A DNA stretch of 64,000 nucleotides from a marine gamma proteobacterium HTCC2143 (GTDB taxonomy: Bacteria > Pseudomonadota > Gammaproteobacteria > Pseudomonadales > Dasaniaceae): positions 124,001 to 188,000 of the forward strand of contig AAVT01000004.1 of assembly GCA_000169075.1 (NCBI GenBank), given 5' to 3'. The translations under genes and the position numbers were made by a program. A model generated the notes under the pieces. It saw only the letters and a program-made list of their open reading frames with translations. It ran no database searches and was not told the origin of the DNA. Shown one piece after another: positions 9,883-18,738 of this stretch (positions are counted from its first letter, which is position 1; each line of letters starts with the position of its first letter).

Positions 9883-10359
9883 ATGGAGCTGGACGGTCGT
9901 GAGTTTCGAAATGTGCTGGGTACATTTGCGACAGGAATTTGTGTGATTACTGCTATGTCTGAGAATGATGAGCCTTTCGGGATGACAGTCAACTCCTTTG
10001 CCTCGGTATCACTGGACCCGGCATTGGTTTTGTGGAGTCTTCAAAATGACTCAGACTGTTGGCCCGCCTTTGAACTCGCCGAAAAATATGCGGTTAACGT
10101 TCTTGCTGCTGATCAGCAGGACTTATCTGCGTTGTATGCGCAAAAAGGAAAACACACATTACAACCAGATCACTATACAGTGGGCGAGTATGGCTTACCC
10201 ATTATAGCGGGGGCGGTAAGCAGTTTTGAGTGTTCTGTCTGGGCTCGTTATCCCGGAGGTGATCATACGATTTTGATAGGCGAAGTAAAACGTATAGACA
10301 GCGATAGTAGTAAGCAGCCGCTGGTATTTAATGCCGGTCAATATCGGGAGCTTCGCTAA
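9883..10359 (+). CDS. Flavin reductase family protein
   Basis: A 158-residue protein of the flavin reductase/FMN-binding split-barrel family (the short reductases that supply FMNH2 to two-component monooxygenases). The N-terminal block FRNVLGTFATGICVIT and the MTVNSFASVSLDPALVLW segment are the family signature, and GDHTILIGEV lies near the C-terminus. The ATG has an AAGGTGG ribosome site. No monooxygenase partner lies next to it. The Nudix gene begins seven bases after its stop, so the two are likely cotranscribed. The physiological partner is unknown. Confidence 0.85.
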   Translation: MELDGREFRNVLGTFATGICVITAMSENDEPFGMTVNSFASVSLDPALVLWSLQNDSDCWPAFELAEKYAVNVLAADQQDLSALYAQKGKHTLQPDHYTVGEYGLPIIAGAVSSFECSVWARYPGGDHTILIGEVKRIDSDSSKQPLVFNAGQYRELR

Positions 10360-10365
10360 AAGCCG

Positions 10366-10923
10366 ATGAAATATTGTAGCGATTGCGGTAATTCCGTTAG
10401 CAAAATCATCCCGGAAGGCGACGACCGTATGCGTTATGTATGCGACAGTTGTGACACTATTCATTACCAGAACCCCCGTATTATTGTTGGAACTATTCCT
10501 GTCGCTGGCGACAAAGTGCTGCTGTGTAAGCGTGCTATTGAGCCTCGTCGGGGTTTCTGGACGATACCTGCCGGGTTTATGGAAAACGGAGAAACAACGC
10601 TAGAGGGAGCTTTGAGAGAAACATGGGAAGAGGCCATGGCAAAGCTTGACGGCGTCAAGTTATACCGGATGTTTAATTTGCCCTATATTAATCAGGTATA
10701 TATGTTTTACTTGGGAGACCTTGTTGGTGAAGATTTTGGTTCCGGAACCGAAAGCTTGGATGTACGGCTGTTTTCCGAAGAGGAAATCCCTTGGAGCGAA
10801 TTAGCCTTCCCTGTGGTGACCGATGCACTCAAAGAGTTATTTGAGGATCGTAAGACAGCGACTTACCCCGTCCGAATATCCGATGTCGAGCCCTTTTGGC
10901 AGCGAGCAAAAAAGACTACTTAG
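10366..10923 (+). CDS. Zinc-ribbon Nudix hydrolase
   Basis: A 185-residue Nudix hydrolase with an N-terminal zinc ribbon (Cys4, Cys7, Cys26, Cys29), a layout known from NADH pyrophosphatase-like and ADP-ribose-type Nudix proteins. The Nudix box runs from Gly70 (GFMENGE) through the R84-E85-x2-E88-E89 metal-binding core. The glycine normally found two positions after the last Glu is Met91 here. The catalytic glutamates are intact, so activity is likely, but the substrate cannot be told from sequence. It starts seven bases after the flavin reductase. Confidence 0.88.
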   Translation: MKYCSDCGNSVSKIIPEGDDRMRYVCDSCDTIHYQNPRIIVGTIPVAGDKVLLCKRAIEPRRGFWTIPAGFMENGETTLEGALRETWEEAMAKLDGVKLYRMFNLPYINQVYMFYLGDLVGEDFGSGTESLDVRLFSEEEIPWSELAFPVVTDALKELFEDRKTATYPVRISDVEPFWQRAKKTT

Positions 10924-10981
10924 CCAACATTTTGTAACAAATGAATGGGGTGTCATTTCAACTCGCTGGCGTCACCGAAAC

Positions 10982-11350
10982 TCAAGCCAGTGTCTGTCGG
11001 TCCAGAATGTTTCGTAGGCGTACATATTCGTCATGAGCTTCCGATAAAAAAAACAGTTTATAGAAAAAACGTTCATTGATAGTGTGCTCGTTAGCAATGC
11101 CTTTGCCCGCTTTATGGCTTGTGTGCGTATAACTCATTTCCAGATGAATTAAGTGGGTACCTACAGGAATTTCAAAATCCATACCATCCAGTGTTTTTTT
11201 GATTTTTTTCTCTTTTATGCTGTAGGTTGATACCTCTGCGATCAAGCCTAGGTTGATACGAAAGCTACTAGTTACAGGGGCAAGATACTGATTGTCCATG
11301 CCGTTGTGCTGTAGATAAACCTGAGGGTTTTTCTTTACTTCAATAAACAC
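10982..11350 (-). CDS. Hypothetical protein, 122 aa
   Basis: A 122-residue soluble protein of unrecognised family, starting at GTG with GGAG about 12 bases upstream. The composition is that of a normal globular protein, with beta-prone N-terminal half and a charged, aromatic-rich C-terminal stretch. No signal peptide, membrane segment or cysteine cluster is seen. It lies in the same direction as the following TPR-like gene but is separated from it by 67 bases. It converges on the Nudix gene. Confidence 0.6.
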   Translation of the reverse strand: MFIEVKKNPQVYLQHNGMDNQYLAPVTSSFRINLGLIAEVSTYSIKEKKIKKTLDGMDFEIPVGTHLIHLEMSYTHTSHKAGKGIANEHTINERFFYKLFFLSEAHDEYVRLRNILDRQTLA

Positions 11351-11417
11351 TAAGTGACTCCGAAAGACAGCAAATTCTTGCTGTGGTAATGCTAGCAGAG
11401 ATTAACGGCTGTGCATG

Positions 11418-11747
11418 CTAGCTTGGTGAAAATTCTTTATATTTATGGTGCTCTTTGGCCAACAGCTCTGCGCCGCCTCTGCCTTTGACTTTTTGGAAAT
11501 GTGTTCCTGCAAGACCGAGTGCTCCTGGTTCAAACAAACACTGCCCTAGCCGAAAATAAATGAAAGGGTTTACTGCGTCTTCCCATTGGGTTTGAGGTTT
11601 CGGAAGCAGCGTCCATGCCGAATAGAATTGACGTATAGCAGACTTGAAATTACCGTTGTCGAACAGAAAATACCCCTGCTGACATATTTCACGCGCTTTC
11701 ATAGCTGTCGTTCTATCGAGAGTGAATAGGTTGAGATCATCTGCCAT
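11418..11747 (-). CDS. Small TPR-like protein, 109 aa
   Basis: A 109-residue protein with a helix-turn-helix repeat pattern resembling a tetratricopeptide repeat. The segment around residues 20-50 (GYFLFDNGNFKSAIRQFYSAW) has the W/G/Y/F/A/P-type spacing of one repeat, and the FRLGQCLFEPGALGLAGTHF stretch resembles a second. No enzyme motif is seen. It probably mediates protein contacts. It is divergent from rmuC across about 150 bases. Confidence 0.6.
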   Translation of the reverse strand: MADDLNLFTLDRTTAMKAREICQQGYFLFDNGNFKSAIRQFYSAWTLLPKPQTQWEDAVNPFIYFRLGQCLFEPGALGLAGTHFQKVKGRGGAELLAKEHHKYKEFSPS

Positions 11748-11898
11748 TATAGACTTGATACAGGTCGATTCATGTTATTGATGTTGAGTGGTTAAGTTTA
11801 CCGTTGAATCGACAGCTGGAAAAGAAATTTTCTTCTATAGTTGGTGTAGGCTCTTAGTCAGCCTACAATAATGCTATATAACCGGGAAGCTGAATACT

Positions 11899-13371
11899 GT
11901 GAATCTGTTGGATAATATTGACCGTCAACTTGAGTGGCTGCTTTTGGCAGCATTTGGCCTTGCGACGATTGCTTTATTGATCAGTTTTTTCATCGTACTC
12001 CGCTCCCGTCGAGCTGTTGCAAGAAACGAGCGTGATAGTGAGCAGGCTTCGCAGCAGCAGTTGGCGATAATGCGAGAAAAATATCTGCTGTTGGAGGTTC
12101 GGAGCGAAAATAAGGCGGAGCATATTAGCCGTTTAAACGATCTTCAGAAAGAGCGTGAACAACAAATTGTGTTATTACAGGCGTCGCTTATGGAGCAAAA
12201 GGAGGCGTCAGCGATACTGCGCACTGAGTTGGCTCAGTATCAGCAAAGCGCGGATGACAAGGTAAAAACGCTGGAAGAAACCAGACAGCAATTGAATCGT
12301 GACTTTGAGCTACTGGCAAATCGGATATTTGAAGAAAAATCAGAGCGTTTTAACAGAAATAGCCAGACGAGCCTAGACACCGCATTGAGCCCCCTACGTG
12401 AACAACTCAAAGACTTCAAACAAAAAGTTGAAGATGTCTATGACAAAGATAGCAAAGAGCGGGTGTCATTGTCAGCTGAACTTGGTCAGCTCAAACAACT
12501 TAATCAACAGATGAGTGTCGATGCATTAAACCTGACAAATGCGTTAAAGGGTGACAACAAAACTCAGGGAAACTGGGGTGAGGTTATTCTGGAGCGAGTT
12601 TTAGAAGAGTCGGGGTTGCATAAGGGCAGGGAATATGAAACTCAGATCAGTTTGAAGTCTGAACAGGGCAGAGGCCAGCCCGATGTGATTGTTCGTTTAC
12701 CCGAAGATAAAGATTTGATCATCGACTCAAAAGTGTCACTTGTACATTATGAGCGTTATTGCAACAGCAGCGAAGATGATCAGCGCCAGCAAGCGCTGAA
12801 AGATCATGTGGCGTCAGTTAAGAATCATATCCGAGATTTAAGTCAGAAGAACTACGAGGGACTGGAGGGAATAAGAACCTTGGATTTTGTGCTCATATTT
12901 ATTCCAATAGAACCCGCATTTATGGCGGCATTTGAACACGATCAGTCGATGTTTCGCGAAGCCTATGAAAAGAATATCATTGTTGTAGGCCCTACTACAT
13001 TATTAGCCACCTTGAGAACGATTCAAAGTATATGGCGCTATGAGCGGCAGAATAAGAATGCTGAAGAAATTGCCAGACAAGCCGGCGCCATGCATGATAA
13101 GTTTGTTGGCTTCGTTAATGATATGGGGAAAATTGAGGAACATTTGTCAAAAGCTAGTCAGGCACATGAAGATGCGCTTAACAAGCTATCGAAAGGTAAA
13201 GGGAATTTAGTGGGGAGTACCCAGCGCTTAGAAAAGTTAGGCGCAAAAGTTAAAAAATCGATGCCAAATTCTGTGGTTGATGAACAGGTTTTCGAAGAGG
13301 ACGTGAGCGAACATGGTCAAAAGATCATCGCCAAAAATGAATCATCTGAATTTACAGGTGCAGATTCGTAA
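11899..13371 (+). CDS. rmuC: DNA recombination protein RmuC
   Basis: RmuC, 490 residues, a predicted nuclease-like protein that limits recombination at inverted repeats in E. coli. A transmembrane helix lies at about residues 15-35, followed by a long coiled coil (about 45-210) and the RmuC catalytic-like core. The core shows GNWGEVILERVLEESGL, the QPDVIVRLPEDKDLIIDSKVSL segment with its PD-(D/E)xK-like Asp/Asp/Lys, and IVVGPTTLLATL. The GTG start is preceded by a GGGAAG element. The gene is followed by a separate peroxiredoxin gene after 22 bases. Confidence 0.94.
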   Translation: MNLLDNIDRQLEWLLLAAFGLATIALLISFFIVLRSRRAVARNERDSEQASQQQLAIMREKYLLLEVRSENKAEHISRLNDLQKEREQQIVLLQASLMEQKEASAILRTELAQYQQSADDKVKTLEETRQQLNRDFELLANRIFEEKSERFNRNSQTSLDTALSPLREQLKDFKQKVEDVYDKDSKERVSLSAELGQLKQLNQQMSVDALNLTNALKGDNKTQGNWGEVILERVLEESGLHKGREYETQISLKSEQGRGQPDVIVRLPEDKDLIIDSKVSLVHYERYCNSSEDDQRQQALKDHVASVKNHIRDLSQKNYEGLEGIRTLDFVLIFIPIEPAFMAAFEHDQSMFREAYEKNIIVVGPTTLLATLRTIQSIWRYERQNKNAEEIARQAGAMHDKFVGFVNDMGKIEEHLSKASQAHEDALNKLSKGKGNLVGSTQRLEKLGAKVKKSMPNSVVDEQVFEEDVSEHGQKIIAKNESSEFTGADS

Positions 13372-13393
13372 ATAGTTAGTAAGGAGAATTGTA

Positions 13394-13870
13394 TTGTCAC
13401 ATCCAACAATAGGTAACCTGGCTCCGGCTTTTAGTTTGAACGACCAGGATGGAAAAAAAATTAGTTTGAAAGATTTTAAAGGAAAGCAGGGTGTCGTGCT
13501 TTATTTCTATCCACGGGCAAGCACTCCGGGTTGTACCCTGCAGGCTAACGGACTGAAAGATATTAAAGCGGAGCTTGAAACTCGAGGTTATGCGGCTGTT
13601 GGTGTCAGCTTTGACCCCGTTGTAAAAATTAAAAAATTTCATGATAAATATGAACTGAATTTCCCACTGTTGTCAGATGAGGATCATACGATCATCGATA
13701 AATATGGTTGCTGGCAGCTGAAAAAATTCATGGGAAGAGAAAATATGGGCACGGTCAGAACCACATTTATCATCGACAAAGAGAGTCGGTTAGTAAAGGT
13801 TATGGATAAGTTTAAGACGAAGTCTCACCATGAGACGCTATTAGAATTACTTGATGAACTGACCGAATAA
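13394..13870 (+). CDS. bcp: PrxQ/Bcp-type peroxiredoxin lacking the usual resolving cysteine
   Basis: A 158-residue thioredoxin-fold peroxiredoxin of the Bcp/PrxQ class, which reduces hydroperoxides. The peroxidatic Cys47 sits in the STPGCT motif. In E. coli Bcp a second cysteine follows five residues later; here that position is Asn52 (GCTLQANGL). The only other cysteine seen is in the KYGCWQ segment near residue 115. The protein may be a one-Cys type or use a different resolving partner. The start is TTG, chosen because AAGGAG lies seven bases upstream and no ATG fits. Confidence 0.92.
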   Translation: MSHPTIGNLAPAFSLNDQDGKKISLKDFKGKQGVVLYFYPRASTPGCTLQANGLKDIKAELETRGYAAVGVSFDPVVKIKKFHDKYELNFPLLSDEDHTIIDKYGCWQLKKFMGRENMGTVRTTFIIDKESRLVKVMDKFKTKSHHETLLELLDELTE

Positions 13871-13917
13871 GGTCTTTGCTAAGATGAGCGCTGAGGGTGG
13901 TTAGAGGATTCCCGAGC

Positions 13918-14223
13918 TTATTCGTCACATTTTCCGGCTGTGTACGCTCGAATATTCGGGTTGGCGCAGGCGGTACATCCAGTGGCATAAGTTTTTTTCT
14001 CGATGGTGGCACAGGGTGCTGTTAAGCACGATGTGCCCGCGTCCTCAATGGCGCATACGGGTTTATATTCACGTGTGCAGATTTTAGATCGTGGCTCTAC
14101 GCAGCTAACCAGTTGCTCAGAAACGACCTGGACAGCTTTGAAATCAGGGCTAGTGGGAGATGCACAGGCATTTAAGTAAACAGCCAGACAGTAGATGAAT
14201 ATGATTTTATATAAGAACTTCAT
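13918..14223 (-). CDS. Kazal-like domain lipoprotein
   Basis: A 101-residue exported lipoprotein. The N-terminal hydrophobic signal ends at a lipobox (YLNAC, Cys20), so it is expected to be lipid-anchored in the cell envelope. The mature part contains a cysteine-rich region (CTREYKPVCA, then CLTAPC and ATGCTAC, ending GKC) resembling the Kazal-type protease-inhibitor-like modules common in proteobacterial lipoproteins. Inhibitory activity is not established for such proteins. It converges on the peroxiredoxin gene. Confidence 0.75.
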   Translation of the reverse strand: MKFLYKIIFIYCLAVYLNACASPTSPDFKAVQVVSEQLVSCVEPRSKICTREYKPVCAIEDAGTSCLTAPCATIEKKTYATGCTACANPNIRAYTAGKCDE

Positions 14224-14331
14224 GGTTGATACTCCGCCGTACTCATTTAAGAAACTCGTTTAAACACGTCGATAATTATAGCCGATAGCATTCCATAGAA
14301 GGGCAATAAAAGCAGATCCGCAATTCGTCTA

Positions 14332-14805
14332 TTAGCTTCGCTTGACCCTATTGTCAGCAGACTTGAACTTACCTTCGGCGGGGATATGAGCCCCAACTTT
14401 TGCCAGCCCAAATTTTGGCATATTGTTATAGACACTCTCATAATTACCTTTTTGAGAAAGGTAGGTTTCATGCCAAATTCCGACGTCGCCGTTACTCCCT
14501 ACTTTTTTGTTGAATGCTTCCCAAGCGGGTAAATGGCTCGAAGATTTACGCCTTGCATAACTGTCCAGTTGTTCGAACGATTTCCAATATTGAACCATAA
14601 TAGTCGTTCTTCCGAACCAAGATTCATGGCTGACGAAACCTAAATCTGGATGCTGGTAGAGCTCTTCAATCATTCTTCGCATGGCGTTGGTAATTGGCAA
14701 CCACTTATGGATCTTCCAAGGCTTATTTACCCGCAAACCGATTAAGAATACAACAAACTCACCCTCTACATCTGCGGTCATTCGACGTTGAATAATTTCA
14801 GTCAT
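14332..14805 (-). CDS. DUF4188-family protein (dimeric alpha-beta barrel)
   Basis: A 157-residue protein resembling the DUF4188 family, annotated in some genomes as monooxygenase-like. Visible family features are the N-terminal strand RMTADVEGEFVVFLIGLRVN followed by the helix RRMIEELYQHPDLGF, the WFGRTTIMVQYWKSFEQL segment, and GIWHETY with the YNNMPKFGLAKVG stretch. The fold is probably a ferredoxin-like barrel. The function is unknown. It stands alone next to a degraded region. Confidence 0.8.
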   Translation of the reverse strand: MTEIIQRRMTADVEGEFVVFLIGLRVNKPWKIHKWLPITNAMRRMIEELYQHPDLGFVSHESWFGRTTIMVQYWKSFEQLDSYARRKSSSHLPAWEAFNKKVGSNGDVGIWHETYLSQKGNYESVYNNMPKFGLAKVGAHIPAEGKFKSADNRVKRS

Positions 14806-15062
14806 ACTTAGTTGTCCATAGTGAGGTTGCTCCGCACGGAGGTTAACAGTGCGTTAAAACGAAAGCGTTGACGAATATTAACGCTATAAAAACTGATTGT
14901 CTCGCAATAGAATATTTTTCAATCAGCTGTTACGCCAAAAAAGGGTGAATACACGGGGGTACCATTCACACTAAGGCAAGAACCGCAATGACACCATAAG
15001 CACAAGATACGGTATTGTCTTTGCGGTTAAAAGTGTGGGGTAGGGGTCGGCGCCGCCGATCC

Positions 15063-15251
15063 CTAATGGCCGGTTGGTAACAATTGCTGCCATTGCAGAG
15101 GTGACACCCCTCGGATCTTTTTGAACGCTGGGAAAAAGGCACTGACATTGCGATAGCCTAGAATACCAGCCAGGTCTGCTAGGGTGGTGGCGGTGCTACG
15201 TAAATAGTGGTCAGCGATTTCCTGCTGGACGTCGCGTAAAAGTTGCGAAAG
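15063..15251 (-). pseudogene. AraC-family regulator, C-terminal remnant
   Basis: Read leftward from 15251, the sequence gives the second half of an AraC/XylS DNA-binding domain with no stop until TAG at 15063-15065. It includes EIADHYLRST, the recognition-helix region LADLAGILGYRNVSAFFPAF, and the closing RGVSPLQWQQ, which match the family. About 62 codons remain of a protein normally near 300-340 residues. No start codon or N-terminal sensing domain precedes it, because the sequence to its right belongs to an amidohydrolase on the other strand. Confidence 0.8.
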
Positions 15252-15748
15252 GTCACACCTTTATCAACGACTATAAAAATGCCGGTGGCCGTGTCACCGT
15301 CGGATCTGATTCCGGTTTTCTTTATGCCGTATTCGGCTTTGGTTGTGTGCGGGAGCTAAAGTTATTGCAAGAAGCAGGTTTCTATCCTTTAGAAGTGCTG
15401 CAATCCGCAACGCTTAACAGTGCAGATCTTCTAGGAATACAAGAGGAAACAGGGTCTATTCAGATCGGTAAAAAAGCAGATTTGGTCATTGTTAACGAGA
15501 ATCCTCTGGCAAACTTTAAAGTACTTTACGGCACTGGACACCAGAAACTCAATATGGAAACCGGTATGATGGAGCGCACTCAGGGTATTCTTTATACCGT
15601 CAAAGATGGAATTGTATTTGACGTTAAGCAGATGTTGACGGATGTGCGTCAGCTAGTGGCGGAACAGAAAGCTGATGAGGCTTCAGCAAAAGGCTGTGGT
15701 AAAAAAAGAGGGTTAGACATAACAGGGGATCTGCCGCACAGTGTTTAG
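15251..15748 (+). pseudogene. Amidohydrolase-family enzyme, C-terminal remnant
   Basis: An open frame from 15251 gives the last 165 or so residues of an amidohydrolase. It has VTVGSDSGF with the metal-ligand Asp near its beginning, then LLQEAGFYPLEVLQSATLNSADLLG and GSIQIGKKADLVIVNENPL, the typical end of the barrel and the beta-sandwich. Amidohydrolases are normally about 400-480 residues, so the N-terminal metal-binding HxH half is missing. A downstream GTG at 15347 could start translation, but the product would not be catalytic. It meets the AraC remnant at the same base. Confidence 0.8.
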
Positions 15749-15944
15749 CTTTGCTCCTATGGGGAAAAATTGTCCATTAAGAAAGCTGGGCCAAGTAAGA
15801 ACGGCCAATAGATGAATAGATTGAGAATTGCGGTGCGCAGCGCTGTCGAGAATCACCGTGCGGTGAGCTGGTTGAATGTGGGTGATGAGATCGATGTTGC
15901 CGGATTTGAGTTTTTCAGGATGTTGAATCAGGAATTTTAACACC

Positions 15945-16397
15945 CTAAAAATTTTCCACGAGTTCAAGATAAGTGCCGTCGGGATCTTTGAAACAAAAAA
16001 ATCGACTCCCATGATTTTTATTTGTTGCCACTGTTCCTATGGGTCCAACTATTTCGACATCACGTTCTACAAGGAATTTCAAATCAGCGTCGAGATCTGA
16101 AGACATAAGGGCCATTCGCGCTAGGCCTATATGGTACAAATGAGGATAGGGAGGTGCATCATCAGCGGGATCTTTCCATTCGAGCAGGTCAATGATCAGT
16201 GGCGGATTGGCCCCGGCCAATGCAAAAAGTGCCCCCGTTACTCTATAGGGTTTCATGCCCACGGCGGCGGCGACCTCTGGAGTGTTCGTTTCAGGCACTT
16301 GCCAAATCTCCTCAAATCCCAACATTTCATAGAAGGCTTTCGACTTTTTGTAGTCTGAACAATTTATATTGATATGGACCATGCCAGTAATGTGCAT
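15945..16397 (-). CDS. VOC-family (glyoxalase/dioxygenase-like) protein
   Basis: A 150-residue vicinal-oxygen-chelate protein. The first beta-alpha-beta module begins GMVHININCSDYKKSKAFYEMLGF and the second ends with the DPDGTYLELVE motif carrying the likely metal Glu. His8 of the first strand and the His of the LYHIGLARMAL segment are the other likely ligands. It is a single two-module protein of the size of glyoxalase-I-like enzymes. The substrate is unknown. It lies 77 bases from the SDR gene in the same direction, so the pair may be functionally linked. Confidence 0.85.
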   Translation of the reverse strand: MHITGMVHININCSDYKKSKAFYEMLGFEEIWQVPETNTPEVAAAVGMKPYRVTGALFALAGANPPLIIDLLEWKDPADDAPPYPHLYHIGLARMALMSSDLDADLKFLVERDVEIVGPIGTVATNKNHGSRFFCFKDPDGTYLELVENF

Positions 16398-16474
16398 AAT
16401 TTTTTTTCCCCGTAGGTTTACGCTCCACTAGCGGCTGCGTAGATGGGTGTTCCGGCTAAAGGTTTGCGCGATTG

Positions 16475-17233
16475 TCAAACAACGGTATCAGCATTGTCGA
16501 TCACTATTTGAGCACCGTTGATATGTTTTGAGGCATCGGAAATCAGGTATGTGACCATATGCGCAATATCATCGGGTTCGCCAATCCCCATATCTTTTCT
16601 ACCCTGCTCTACGTCAGGCATTGCTGTCATATCGATGCCTGCGAGGGTTTTCACCGCTTCATGCACCATTGGCGTGCTGATACTACCGGGATGGATTGAG
16701 TTGCAACGAATACCGAGCTTCTGCTGTTTACAGTGAACGGCAATTGATTTTGTCATCGATAGGATGCCACCCTTCGCTGCGCTGTATGCCAGATAAGCGG
16801 GAATGCCAACTAAGGCGGCTGTAGAAGACATATTGATAATTGAGCCACCACCTGATTCTTTCATTAACGGAATCGCAGATTGGCATCCCCAGAAAGTGCC
16901 ATCAAGATGGGTAGCCATGGTGCGTCGCCATTGATCAGCCGTTGTCGTTTCAATATTTGCGATAACGGCAATGCCGGCGTTGTTAACTAGGGCATCCAAT
17001 CGCCCAAATTGTGATCTAACGAGGTTAATGAGATCTGACCACCCTGATTCGCTAGATACATCTTGTTGAAAAAACGTTGCACCAATTTCTTCGGCTATTC
17101 GTTGTCCGGTATCGGCATTGATATCGGTCATAATTACGATCGCTGATTCAGCGGCTAGCATCCGCGCATCGGCTTCACCAAGCCCTGATGCAGCGCCTGT
17201 CACGATAACTACTTTGTCTTTTACACTAATCAT
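16475..17233 (-). CDS. Short-chain dehydrogenase/reductase
   Basis: A classical SDR oxidoreductase of 252 residues. Cofactor motif TGAASGLG near residue 13, then DINAD after beta-2 (suggesting NAD+ over NADP+), NNAG around residue 85, the catalytic Ser (NMSSTAAL) and YSAAKGG with the catalytic Tyr and Lys. Downstream HPGSISTPM is the family PG motif. The closest resemblance is to steroid/cyclohexanol-type dehydrogenases, but the substrate cannot be told. It lies in a leftward group with the serine hydrolase and VOC genes. Confidence 0.92.
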   Translation of the reverse strand: MISVKDKVVIVTGAASGLGEADARMLAAESAIVIMTDINADTGQRIAEEIGATFFQQDVSSESGWSDLINLVRSQFGRLDALVNNAGIAVIANIETTTADQWRRTMATHLDGTFWGCQSAIPLMKESGGGSIINMSSTAALVGIPAYLAYSAAKGGILSMTKSIAVHCKQQKLGIRCNSIHPGSISTPMVHEAVKTLAGIDMTAMPDVEQGRKDMGIGEPDDIAHMVTYLISDASKHINGAQIVIDNADTVV

Positions 17234-17397
17234 TTTTTGTACCTTTGACTATCACTGCGAGATTGACCGTTTGTACAAGTGCGATAAACATCAATTTCTG
17301 ACGGCACCCATGTCGACCGCTAATCTCTTTCCAGCATGCTTCAATCCTTTAGCGTCGAAAAAGTACTGTGGCACTGGTTGTTACTCTATCAAAACGT

Positions 17398-18561
17398 CTA
17401 TTTCAGTGTCTTCGATACAGCGTCAATCATCGCCCAGCGATGCGCCGATAGTGATTCTCCGACAGCCTTTTCCCACGCGCTATGAGTAACTATAATGGTT
17501 TCAGTTTTTGGATCAATCCAGATCAGTTGGCCAAATATACCCTGAGCCGCATAACTCCCATCAGGTCTCAGCCACCATAAGTAGCCGTATTCCTTATTTC
17601 CTTTGGAAGGCGTTGTTGACGCTTTCATCCAACCTTCCGGCAATATTCTTGTGCCATCAGCGAGGACGCCATCATTCAATGCGAACAGCCCAATTCGAGC
17701 ATAGTCACGTAACGTAGCATTCAGACAGCAGCCGCCAAGTTCGACCCCATAGGTTGTATCAATAATCCAGCTGGCATCACGTTCCATACCAAATGCTTTC
17801 CATATTTTCTGTTCAGTATAGGCTGATTCATTATTGCCAATTGCGGCTCTAAGAATCGCTCCAACCAAATTAGTATCTCCGGTGGAGTAGTTGAAAACTT
17901 CACCTGGTTGTCCTGATACTTTGAGTGTGCCCAAATACCGAAATAACTCCATGGCATTTGAACCGGCAGCTAGGCTGACATCAGATTGAGGGTCAAAATA
18001 ATCCTCATTCCAAGCGACACCAGAAGCCATTTGCAACACATTTTCGATAGTTGTTGTGTCATATGCGCTGCCCTTCAAACGAGGTAAATAGTCGGTAACT
18101 TGATCGTTTACACTGTTAATGTAACCATCGTGTATGGCTGCTCCTATGAGCATTGAGGTAATAGACTTTGCAACAGAAAAGGCAATCCAGCGACTCTCTT
18201 CATTATTGTCGAGTCCGTATTTTTCATAAACAATTCTGCCTTGCTTCAGTACTAGCAAGCCTCCAACATGCTGGGTCTGCATATGGTCTTCGAGAGAGAA
18301 TTGCTCGCCATCTACTGAATAACGAATGCCTGATAAGTCTTGTAGAGCTAACGGTAATGGCAGCACACTTTTTCCGGCGCTAATTGTTCGAGTAGGTAAT
18401 ATTTTTTCAATGTTTCGAAAGCCTTTTTCTTTTTGTGATTGACTCCAAAATAGTATATCTGGCGCGTCAATGGTTTTTTTAGACTCTTGTGCAACACTCA
18501 TTGCGTTGAAAGATAGGCCTAATGAAAATATGAGTGCACAACTTATTTTATTTATTGTCAT
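17398..18561 (-). CDS. Exported serine hydrolase (beta-lactamase/PBP class C family)
   Basis: A 387-residue serine hydrolase from the ATG at 18561, which has AGGAAA seven bases upstream; a longer frame upstream lacks such a site. The first 23 or so residues are a Sec signal peptide (ISCALIFSLGLSFNAMSVAQ), so the enzyme is periplasmic or secreted. The SxxK nucleophile motif is SVAKS, the second motif YST replaces the usual YxN, and THSAW is in the position of the third motif. Family members include esterases and 6-aminohexanoate-dimer hydrolase-type amidases. Beta-lactam hydrolysis should not be assumed. Confidence 0.88.
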   Translation of the reverse strand: MTINKISCALIFSLGLSFNAMSVAQESKKTIDAPDILFWSQSQKEKGFRNIEKILPTRTISAGKSVLPLPLALQDLSGIRYSVDGEQFSLEDHMQTQHVGGLLVLKQGRIVYEKYGLDNNEESRWIAFSVAKSITSMLIGAAIHDGYINSVNDQVTDYLPRLKGSAYDTTTIENVLQMASGVAWNEDYFDPQSDVSLAAGSNAMELFRYLGTLKVSGQPGEVFNYSTGDTNLVGAILRAAIGNNESAYTEQKIWKAFGMERDASWIIDTTYGVELGGCCLNATLRDYARIGLFALNDGVLADGTRILPEGWMKASTTPSKGNKEYGYLWWLRPDGSYAAQGIFGQLIWIDPKTETIIVTHSAWEKAVGESLSAHRWAMIDAVSKTLK

Positions 18562-18738
18562 GATGTTTCCTAATGATTTTAGTTTGATATGGAGTTTTCT
18601 CAACGACTGAAAAGGCTACTTATAGTGAAATATAACGACTAAATAGTACCCGCGTTATCAAAACTCAGTGCACTAATAGTTGACTTACCTAGCGTTCTCC
18701 CGTGAAATTTATTATTGTCGCTATCCGTTATTACCCTT

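Noticed and set aside
15713..16012. 99-codon minus-strand frame between the amidohydrolase remnant and the VOC gene
   Set aside because: It overlaps the VOC gene end in another frame; the remainder matches no family that I know, although it may include decayed coding sequence.
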